Shown: one piece after another, positions 1 through 7,434 of the stretch
How the letters are laid out: every line of letters begins with the position of its first letter
Position numbering within the stretch: position 1 is the stretch's first letter
Assembly (NCBI GenBank): GCA_963843465.1
Contig: CAWJKP010000003.1
Location: 124,001 to 188,000, forward strand
Direction: 5' to 3'
Source: CAWJKP01 sp963843465
Lineage (GTDB): Bacteria > Planctomycetota > Planctomycetia > Pirellulales > Thermoguttaceae
Length of the DNA stretch: 64,000 nt
Program-made: the position numbers and the translations under genes
Notes under the pieces: model-generated
What the model was told of the DNA's origin: nothing
The model's database searches: none
The model's input: the letters and a program-made list of their open reading frames with translations, nothing else

Positions 1-160
1 CACGAGGCCGCGATCCCTACCATTTTGCCCAAGCGGTCGCCTTGCCGTAGAATTCCTACCTGGAATGCGGCCCCCTCGATCCGGCGGGGGAAGCAGGTTA
101 TGCTTGAGCATAACGTTTGCCCAACTTATTGTTTTACAGGCGCTGAAGCGTAGCCCACCG

Positions 161-625
161 ATGCCTAAGTCCCATCGAGAACTACCGACGATCGGCTGGC
201 GGGAGTGGGTAGCGCTGCCGGCGCTGGGCATCGCGGCGATCAAGACCAAGGTCGATACGGGAGCCCGCTCCTCGGCGATCCATGCGTTCAACGTGTCCGT
301 AGTGCGACGCGGCGGACGCGACATCGTGCAGTTCCAGGTGCACCCCCTGCAACACAACGCGAAGATCGCCGTGGCCGCGGAAGCAGAACTCGTCGAGTAT
401 CGCCACGTGCGCAACTCCGGCGGCCAGCAAATGCTCCGGCCCGTGATCCTCACGGAGCTGGCCCTTTGGGATCGGCTTTGGACCATCGAGCTGACGCTGG
501 CCGGCCGCGACGCGATGGGCTTCCGCATGTTGCTGGGCCGCGAGGCCCTCAGGCGGCGATTCCTGGTCAACCCCGGCAGGTCGTACCTGGCCGGCCGGCC
601 CGACCGCGATCGGCGGATTTGCTAG
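161..625 (+). CDS. RimK-linked retropepsin-like (ATP-dependent zinc protease family) protein
   Basis: Protein of 154 aa of the DUF785/RimB-like family, retropepsin-like proteins often annotated as ATP-dependent zinc proteases. The signature is the aspartyl motif VDTGARSSAIHA at about residues 27-38, followed by a beta-rich domain and the late LLGREALRRRFLVNP segment typical of the family. I chose the ATG at 161 because it starts the conserved domain; the frame is open upstream to 65 but that part looks like non-coding sequence. It lies about 135 bp before rimK on the same strand. In pseudomonads a homologue, RimB, modulates the glutamate ligase RimK, so a joint role in S6 modification is inferred from family and context, not shown here. 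Confidence 0.8.
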   Translation: MPKSHRELPTIGWREWVALPALGIAAIKTKVDTGARSSAIHAFNVSVVRRGGRDIVQFQVHPLQHNAKIAVAAEAELVEYRHVRNSGGQQMLRPVILTELALWDRLWTIELTLAGRDAMGFRMLLGREALRRRFLVNPGRSYLAGRPDRDRRIC

Positions 626-736
626 GAGTTAGAAGGTAGGAGTTAGGAGTTAGAATGGGGGAGCGGCAGCCGTTGAGGATTCGTGACTTCTATTCTAACT
701 CCTAACTTCTAACTCCTAACTTCTAACTCCTTCTTC
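625..736. repeat. Inverted pair of degenerate heptamer arrays
   Basis: The gap before rimK holds units of GGAGTTA/GAAGGTA on the left (about 624-655) and their complements TAACTCC/TAACTTC on the right (about 690-731). Together they could fold into one long hairpin. The 7-bp period is clear, and no REP hairpin is present. Confidence 0.7.
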
Positions 737-760
737 TACACGAACCTACGAGCGGCAGAC

Positions 761-1667
761 ATGAAAATCGCCATCCTCTCGCGGAAACCGTCGCTCTACT
801 CCACCCGCCGGCTCAAAGAGGCCGGCGAACAACGGGGGCATGAGATGCACGTCATCGATTACCTCCGTTGCTACATGGACATCACCGCCCAGAATCCCAA
901 GCTTCACTACCAGGGCAAGCCGCTGACCGGCTTCCACGCCGTCATTCCCCGCATCGGCGCGTCGAAAACCTTCTACGGCACGGCCGTCGTCCGCCAGTTC
1001 GAGATGATGGGCGTCTTCTCGGCCAACGAGTCGCAGGCCATCAGTCGCTCCCGCGACAAACTCCGCGGCATCCAACTCCTCTCCCGCCGCGGCGTCGGGC
1101 TGCCCATCACCGGGTTCGCCAACTCGACCAAGGACATCGACGGGCTGATCAACATCGTCGGCGGGGCGCCGCTGGTGATCAAGCTCCTGGAAGGGACCCA
1201 GGGGATCGGCGTGATCCTGGCGGAGACGCGAAAAGCGGCCCAGGCGGTGATCGAGGCCTTTTGCAATCTCGACGCCAACATCCTCGTGCAGGAATTCATC
1301 CGCGAGGCCCGAGGCTCGGAACGTCCGCTGCTTCGTCGTGGCCGGGAAGGTGGTGGCGGCCATGCGCCGTCAGGCCCCGCCGGGCGAGTTCCGCTCGAAC
1401 CTGCACCGCGGCGCCAGCGCCACCAAGACCAAGCTCACGCCCGAGGAGCGGAGCACGGCGGTCCGCGCGGCGCGGGCCCTGGGGCTGAATGTCTCGGGCG
1501 TGGACATCATCCGCTCCAAACGCGGCCCGCTGGTGATGGAGGTGAACTCTTCCCCCGGCCTGGAAGGCGTCGAAACGACCACCGGGCTGGACGTCGCCTC
1601 CAGCATCATCGAGTTTATCGAGCGGGCCGCCGCGCAGGGCAGCACGCAGGACACGGTGAAAGGCTAG
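761..1667 (+). CDS. rimK: RimK family alpha-L-glutamate ligase (single-base frameshift)
   Basis: ATP-grasp ligase that adds glutamate to the C-terminus of ribosomal protein S6 in the characterised family. The first frame gives the N-terminal and central ATP-grasp regions (MKIAILSRKP; LVIKLLEGTQGIGVILAE). The second frame gives EFRSNLHRGASATKTKLTPE and PLVMEVNSSPGLEGVETTTG, which carry the nucleotide- and Mg-binding residues. The frames join near 1320: removing one A from GGAACGTCC restores a continuous product of about 301 aa, the usual RimK length. The break is probably a sequencing error, since GAACGTC in place of GACGTC also breaks rpoB and probably rplA. It pairs with the retropepsin-like gene upstream. 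Confidence 0.88.
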
Positions 1668-1676
1668 CCGGCGGCT

Positions 1677-1727
1677 TCATTTTGGATTTTGGATTGCCGA
1701 TTTTGGATTCCAACCCAAAATCCAAAG
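1677..1727. repeat. Degenerate heptamer array (TTTTGGA)
   Basis: TTTTGGA repeats with period 7, followed by the complementary CCAAAATCCAAA. It fills the gap after rimK and could fold back on itself. Confidence 0.6.
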
Positions 1728-1897
1728 CCTACAATGCAACAACTTACCAGCCACGGGCTTCCTAACCGGCACAATCGGCATTTCCTGCCTTCTCCTCATC
1801 CCTTCTGATCCCAACGCCGATTCTGCGGAGTACGATTGCAGTGGGCAAGATCGGCGGATCGCCGACGAAGGCTCAACATCCTATTCGCGCCGCTGAA

Positions 1898-2359
1898 ATG
1901 ACCAGGCTTCGTCGTTGTTCCGGCTTTACGCTGATCGAGGCACTGATTGTCGTGGCGATCATGGCCATCTTGGCGGCCACGCTCGTCCCCCAGTTCTCGT
2001 CCTCCACCAACGACGCGAGAACTTCCACGGTGGAGGTCAACGCCAATGCACTTCGGACGCCGATCGAGTTATACCGGGCGGAACACCTGACCACCTACCC
2101 GACGATCACCAACAACTCGCTGCCGCAACTCACCGGCACCACCGATGTCAACGGGAACGTCGGCACCGGTGCGGCCTTCATTTATGGCCCCTACATCAAC
2201 GCGGTTCCGATCAACCCGCTCAACGGCCTGGCCACCATCGGCCCGGTCCCCACGCCGGGCACGCCCCCCGCCGCCGGCGACGGCCAGTACGGCTACCAGT
2301 ACGATGCGACCACGGGGAACATCTATCCCGACCAGGTCGGCTGGACCTATTCGCCCTGA
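1898..2359 (+). CDS. Prepilin-like protein (type II/IV pseudopilin)
   Basis: Protein of 153 aa with a class III signal: a short basic leader (MTRLRRCSG) followed by FTLIEALIVVAIMAILAATL. The cleavage site is G/F and the conserved Glu is at mature position 5, so prepilin peptidase should cut and methylate it. The hydrophobic helix anchors it in the inner membrane and packs the filament core. The C-terminal half is rich in Pro, Gly, Tyr and Asn, with no domain I recognise. I chose the ATG at 1898 over a GTG at 1841 because the leader fits. No secretion or pilus genes are nearby, so the system it serves is unknown. Confidence 0.8.
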   Translation: MTRLRRCSGFTLIEALIVVAIMAILAATLVPQFSSSTNDARTSTVEVNANALRTPIELYRAEHLTTYPTITNNSLPQLTGTTDVNGNVGTGAAFIYGPYINAVPINPLNGLATIGPVPTPGTPPAAGDGQYGYQYDATTGNIYPDQVGWTYSP

Positions 2360-2377
2360 CGCGGACTAGCTGCGGGC

Positions 2378-2440
2378 GTTGGGGGTCGGGGGTCGGGGGT
2401 CGGAGCCGGGCCGTATCGGCCCGGATGTGCATCGCGGAGG
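2378..2440. repeat. G-rich heptamer tract plus REP-like palindrome
   Basis: Three units of GGGGGTC at 2381-2401 could form a G-quadruplex. They are followed by a hairpin built on CCGGGCCGTATCGGCCCGG. A close relative of the hairpin lies in the opposite orientation at about 54764-54795, inside an antitoxin gene. Confidence 0.55.
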
Positions 2441-2588
2441 CGTCGGACATCGTGGCAGCTTTCCTCCTCTACCTGCCGGAAAGGCGGCCGAAGAAGCGGT
2501 AAACCGCGGCCGTTGCGTGACCTGATATAATAGAACGGAGCCTGTTTGCCGAGCTCATGGCCGGCCCAGTAGGGAAGAAAGGAGCCTG

Positions 2589-2837
2589 ATGATGACCAGG
2601 ACGATTCATGGCAAAGTCCAAGGCCAAACCATTGTGCTGGACGAACCCCTCGGCCTGCCGCTTGGGCAAGAGGTGGACGTGACCGTCACGCCCGTCACCC
2701 GTCGACGTTCCGCGGGCGAAGGAATCCGCCGCTCGGCGGGGGCGTTGGCCGACTCGTGGACCGACGAGGACGACCGAATTCTGGCGGAAATTCACGAAGA
2801 CCGGAAGCGAGCCACCCGTCGCGAGATTCCCGAGTGA
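2589..2837 (+). CDS. VapB-like antitoxin (DUF104-type N-terminus)
   Basis: Protein of 82 aa. The N-terminal 35 residues (MTRTIHGKVQGQTIVLDEPL, then GLPLGQEVDVTVTP) look like the beta-stranded, AbrB-like start of DUF104/VapB-type antitoxins. The charged C-terminal half (WTDEDDRILAEIHEDRKR) would wrap the toxin. A ribosome-binding site AGGAG lies just upstream, and the start could be either of two adjacent ATGs. Its stop overlaps the GTG start of the PIN-domain toxin (GTGA), typical of translational coupling in TA operons. Such antitoxins usually repress their own promoter. Confidence 0.75.
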   Translation: MMTRTIHGKVQGQTIVLDEPLGLPLGQEVDVTVTPVTRRRSAGEGIRRSAGALADSWTDEDDRILAEIHEDRKRATRREIPE

Positions 2838-3235
2838 GCTTCCTTCTGGACACGAACATCTGCTCGGCACACATGAAGCGTCCTGGTGGACTGACCCATC
2901 GTCTGCTCCAGCATGCGGGACGCCTGTACCTGCCAACCGTTGTCCTCGGCGAACTCTACGCTTGGGCTTATCGGCGAAGCGATTCGTCCAAGCTGCTGCA
3001 CCAGATTGAAAATGAGCTTCTGCCCGACATGGCGGTGCTCGACTATGACCGGGCCTGCGCCGAGAAGTTCGGGCGAGTCCGAGGGACGCTGCTGCGACAG
3101 GGGATTGTTGTCGATACCGCGGACCTGATGATCGCTTCCGTGGCCCTGGTGCATGACCTTACGCTGATTACCAACAATACGGCAGATTTCCGCTTCATCC
3201 CCGACTTGCGGCTGGACGACTGGTTGACGCCGTAA
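2834..3235 (+). CDS. VapC-like PIN-domain ribonuclease toxin
   Basis: Protein of 133 aa starting at GTG 2834, overlapping the antitoxin stop. The PIN acidic residues are visible: Asp in LLDTN (about residue 6), Glu in VVLGELYAW (about 41) and Asp in VDTADLMIA (about 97), with the late TNNTADF motif. Members are Mg-dependent endoribonucleases that cut tRNA or rRNA when released from the antitoxin. The upstream extension of this frame to 2756 is only the antitoxin gene read in another frame, so GTG is preferred. Confidence 0.85.
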   Translation: MSFLLDTNICSAHMKRPGGLTHRLLQHAGRLYLPTVVLGELYAWAYRRSDSSKLLHQIENELLPDMAVLDYDRACAEKFGRVRGTLLRQGIVVDTADLMIASVALVHDLTLITNNTADFRFIPDLRLDDWLTP

Positions 3236-3288
3236 TGGCACACAACGGCCGTGCCCCTTGACGAGAACTTTTGGCGGAGGACTTCAGG

Positions 3289-3660
3289 ATGGCGCATGGC
3301 GAATTCAAGATCGCAAAGCAATCTGGCCCGCGGGGATACTTCGGCCGAGTAAGCTTGGACGTGGAACCCGGCGAAGGCAGCGGCCCTGAAGTAGTCTTTG
3401 ATCGCACTTGTGCCCCTCGCTGGCAAAGCGGAGTCCGATTTGGAATCGAATATGTCTTCGAACACATCCCGAAGCGAAAAGACTTTCCCAGAGGCATGAG
3501 GGTCCACGTAGACTGCATCGAAGGACATGAGGTCGATACGAGCAATACGCTCATCGCCTATGTGACGGCAAATGCCCTGTTTCAGGCTCTAGGCATCGAC
3601 GAACCGAAGAAGAGACCAAGTTTGGACGAGGATCGGGGCTTGGTTGTCTTTCCGAAATAG
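3289..3660 (+). CDS. Free-standing EF-G domain IV-like protein
   Basis: Protein of 123 aa with no GTPase domain. Its order of motifs matches EF-G domain IV: GRVSLDVEPGEGSG resembles the first strand of that domain, and HEVDTSNTLIAYVTANALF resembles its helix (compare HETESNELAFRLAAADAF in the EF-G of this window). The ATG at 3289 has GGAGG 8 bp upstream; an in-frame TTG at 3271 is less likely. Domain IV of EF-G enters the ribosomal decoding centre, but what an isolated copy does is unknown. The assignment rests on motif similarity only; it may be a small planctomycete family of unknown function. Confidence 0.5.
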   Translation: MAHGEFKIAKQSGPRGYFGRVSLDVEPGEGSGPEVVFDRTCAPRWQSGVRFGIEYVFEHIPKRKDFPRGMRVHVDCIEGHEVDTSNTLIAYVTANALFQALGIDEPKKRPSLDEDRGLVVFPK

Positions 3661-3889
3661 GTTCGCGCTCGACGCCTCGCGGCCGAGAAGCTGAGAGAGG
3701 CGTCCAATTTCCGGCTGACAGTCGGAATTATCCCCTTTCCCGCCCTCGTCGGTTCAACACCCCTATGTGGGCCCAACAGCGGAACCAAAGGAGCGTGTGC
3801 CAAATGACGGGCTATTAGTTAATCTCCATGCTTTCGGCGACCATTAGGTCGGCCTTTCCCGACGGGGATGCGAGAATTCTTCTGGCACG

Positions 3890-6114
3890 TTAAGTCATTG
3901 AGCGGTTGGGCACCCAGACGTTCGCCTGCCCGAGTCTACTCAAATGGGCCATGTTATGCTTGCTAACGAGCTTCAAGACGTCAGGAACGAGCAACCTCAT
4001 GTGTTGATCCAGGCCGCGGTAGAACGCGTTCTCGCGTCGTCCCGCTCCGGGCTGCAAGAATAGCTTTCTAAGGACGGTGAGCAGCACTTTTGTGCCCTCA
4101 GCGACTGAGAGCGACAGTATCTGATTATTTGTGGATGCGGAGTTGACTGTCGTATCCGCACTGCATTCGAGAAGAATCATGCTGCCCGATGGCTGGAGCG
4201 TCGTTTCCAGTAGCTCAAAATGACACTCGCGGAACTTTGGCAGTTGGGATTGGTCCGCCAAGGGATCAAGACACAGTCTGCCAAAGATGGACTCAACGAA
4301 CTCTATGTTACCCAGGCCCGTGGTCGTCTGGTCGAACTCGATATCGCGCATTGGCACATCGCGGACAACGAGAGGTTTCTGATTATACGCCAAGCCTCGT
4401 CTCGCCATTGCGGCGATAATCTCGCCCGCGATGCCAGGGCAATTCAGGCTGTAAACGGCAGCCTGGGCGGCAATCGACAGCTCGGACGCTCCCAACCCTG
4501 CCTTTTCCGTCTGGTGGGCAATCACGTCTAGGCCTAGGCTCGCGCAAGAGCAATTCCACTCCTCATGCAGATGGGGCGATTCGAAGAATGGATTAACGCA
4601 AAACCTGGCAATGTCGCCGCTCCTCAAGGCGTCCACGAAATCGCAATCAATGAACTCCCTCGCTGCGTCAATTTGGCGAGCGACACCAAGCCCCGGAAGT
4701 CTCTGGAGAAGCTGAATGCCGTTCTCATCAGGAACGTAGCCGCAGACTTCTTCGAACACCTCCGTCATTTCTGTCTGCAGGATCGGTCCCATTCCGTCGA
4801 TATGCCGCCTGGCCTTCGTCGCCATGCGCTCCAGCAGCCGCCTAACCGTGTGGCCATCCATGCATGGATCAATTTTTGCCTCGCGCTCGCACACTAGGTC
4901 GATCAATTCATTCCAACCGACAGCCTCCGAAACGGAGGTGGCAACTTGCGTCAACTCAGAGAGAAGCCCGCGTGCAGCTAAATAGCCGAGCAATAACGGC
5001 CGCGTCGGCACCCAATCAGGCACGTTGTGTTCCCATCCGCGTGACTTGAGAAAGGCACGTACCTGCTCTTCCGTGAACTCGCTAAGAGAGAACATCCCAC
5101 ACGCAGACCCGATACCCAAGGCCCGCATCAGTTCGTCCGGACTGTCGAAGAAATGAGACCTGCCGGCGATGAAGATGGGCACCCGCGGCGGTGTTTGATC
5201 GACGAAGGATCGAACTAACTCCATAGCGCGATGCCGTTGAACACTTAGCCGACGAGCCTGGCCCGTCCAACCGGATGTTGCCAGCTCATCAAAACCATCG
5301 AGCATGACTATCGCAAGCCCGCCTCTCCACGCCCTAACCAATTGGTCTGGCGCTGCAAAGCCTAAGTTGTGTGCGTGCCTATGAAGAGCCTCCGAGGGAT
5401 AATCCTGCCCTTGATGATCATGGAGATTAAGAATGACCGGGAATCGTCGTGAAGCCCCTCTCCGGTAGTCGGACGCAGCGCAGTCAAAGAGATACTGTAG
5501 CGTCTTACTCTTGCCAGCCCCGTAGTCGCCGAGGATTACGACCCGCATAGGAAGCGCCGCGATCTCGCTTGACGCGGTTGCTAGGATCTGGACAAGGTCG
5601 TCCACAGACGCCTCGCAACTTTTTCTCATTTCGTAAAGGCCTAGCTTGATATAGGCCGTCGAGTCCCGACTTTCACCTGTCTCCGGGTCTCTTACGCTTC
5701 CGAATGGGTAAGCGGATCGCGCCTCAAATACGCTGTCGCGTCGATCAGGCGGGACCGAAAGGAATCGTAGCTTAGCGCCGTTAACTGCACGTTTTTCTTC
5801 GCGGCGATGTCCTTTGCCACGGTACGCTGGTCGGCGGTCGGTTCCTCAAGCGTAACAAACCAGCCTTTGTACACCCGTCCGTCGTTTTTCTTCCGAAGCT
5901 TCACGACCAGGTCGACGATCTTTGTGCAATCCGTCTCCGCTTTTGCCTTCGTACGAGATGTCGTCGCCTCGAGCACATGAACAACGTCGTCCGTGTCAAA
6001 GATGCCATCGCGTTCACGACCCTCGATCACCTCAGCCCCGCCGTACACCGCCCGTGTCCAGAGCATACGAGCGACTGTCCGGACGTCTTGTTCGAACTCT
6101 CGGCCGTCTATCAT
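3890..6114 (-). CDS. Nuclease-NACHT STAND NTPase, candidate anti-phage protein (frameshift)
   Basis: The first frame (from 6114) encodes a PD-(D/E)XK-like domain: acidic residues in EGRERDGIFDTDD, then VLEATTSRTKAK. The second frame holds a NACHT NTPase with Walker A GDYGAGKSKT, Walker B IVMLDGFDELA and sensor IFIAGRSHFFDS, then a helical C-terminus with a winged-helix-like end. The second frame is open upstream of its first ATG and reads YPFGSVRDPETGESRDSTAY, so one inserted base near 5715-5722 fuses both into about 741 aa. The ATG at 6114 has GGGAGG upstream. Base composition looks less GC-rich than the neighbours, suggesting transfer. Bacterial NACHT proteins with nuclease effectors are known phage sensors; that role is inferred. 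Confidence 0.7.
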
Positions 6115-7170
6115 GAAACCCTCCCACAAATCGTCAAGTAAGGGTGGACAATGCCCACCGCTGGAACGCTCGCCGGATGGCATTCGTAGCGGGAGAAAGC
6201 GGGACATGCGCGCTTTCGGGGAGTTCGTTTGTGTCAATAAGCGCCTGTCCCCCTTCTCCGGCCCGTTTCTCAGACCGACATAGCCGACGGCAGTATACGC
6301 TTGGGGAGCGGGTCCCGTCAATCAGCGGGGGAAAAAGAGGCGGGAATCTCTCGAAAAGGGCCGGTGCTCAGGCCGAAGCGCGAAGACGCCCGATCCGGCG
6401 CACCGCGGCGAGCCGAATCGGGGCTTACACGCCGCCGTAGACAGCCGGCGGGCCGGCAGCGCGTCAAGGCGTGGCCCGCAGGGAAAAGAAGGCAAAGCGT
6501 TGCGACTGCCCCGCCTGCGCGTCGCGCCGAGCGTCGTTGCCGGCCGCGTGGAGCATCATTCCGCACGTACTGCTTGCCGCTTGAACGCTGGAAGCGCCCG
6601 CTTCGTGCGGAAACGTCGCTGGAAACGCATCGCCGGGGCGGAGACTGCCCCAAACTGGCCAGAAAACGTCGCTCCAGACGCACCGGCGACCCGGAAACCG
6701 CGCCTTCTTGGACGCCATCGCTCTGGTTTGCGCCGCTGCAAAGCGGACAGGGCGTCAATTTGCGCCGCTGGAGAGTACACAGGGCGGCAATTTGCGTCGC
6801 TCTAAGGAGGACAAGACGGCAATTTGCGTCGGGCGGAAGACGCCATCAGGCCGCTTGCCGGCGAGAAACGCAACGTCTACTGTCATACTCGCAAAACGGG
6901 CGTTTGGACCTTAACGATTGTCCGCAAGAAGGTTGCGCCGACCAACGGCGGCGGCGAGGCGGCCGAGGGCCGGCGCGGGGAGAAAAAAAGGGATTGCCCG
7001 CGCCAGAGATGTCAAGCCGGTTTGTCGCATTGCGGGGGTGCGGCCGGGGCCGGCGGAAAAAGGGGACAGGCACGGTCGCCCGAAACCGCATTGGCAGGGC
7101 CATATTTGTCGCTCAGGAAGAAGAACCCAACGACAGAACGCTAATCCTCGCTAATCTTCGCTAATTCACC
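6115..7170. other. Long gap without a recognisable gene; shares sequence with 52.7-52.9 kb
   Basis: Open frames here are low-complexity Arg/Gly/Ala-rich readings of GC-rich DNA with no domain. Two structures stand out. Three copies of a CAATTTGCG(C/T)CG motif lie about 32-36 bp apart near 6755, 6789 and 6822. A stretch of about 200 bp (roughly 6865-7060) aligns with 52740-52930, anchored by the shared ACTCGCAAAACGGGCG and by GTTTGTCGCATT against GTCTGTCGCATT. Both stretches contain an A-rich run (GGGGA followed by a run of A) halfway. It could be a dispersed non-coding element or decayed gene remnants. Confidence 0.4.
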
Positions 7171-7274
7171 CTATTAGCGTCGATCAGTGTCAACGAGCGT
7201 TCCTGTTACTCGCTTCTTTCCAAGCAGCGCGATGCAGAAGTCCTTAACTTCGTGCGTGTTGCGTGGGCGGGCTA

Positions 7275-7415
7275 GGTGACCGTTCCCGGGCAGGCGCTCA
7301 ATGTAGCAGGCACACTCCGTGTGCCGTCCGCTGTCTCCGCCCGCATGGACGGACGGCACACGGCGTGTGCCTGCTACATTCCGGACCGTGAACGGTTACC
7401 GGGCTGGAAGCCCAC
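7275..7415. repeat. REPIN, GGCACAC family, nested in a second inverted repeat
   Basis: The inner element 7300-7380 starts TGTAGCAGGCACAC and ends GTGTGCCTGCTACA; each arm contains its own hairpin. Outer arms GACCGTTCCCGGG and GTGAACGGTTACCGGG flank it. The same composite, with a similar loop, recurs at 46636-46760. It lies just downstream of the ppdK stop. Confidence 0.75.
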
Positions 7416-7434
7416 CCTACATTTCGCCTTCGAG

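Noticed and set aside
6301..7164. Open frame of 287 codons
   Set aside because: Arg/Gly/Ala-rich, overlaps other open frames of the same GC-rich DNA and shows no domain or ribosome-binding site.
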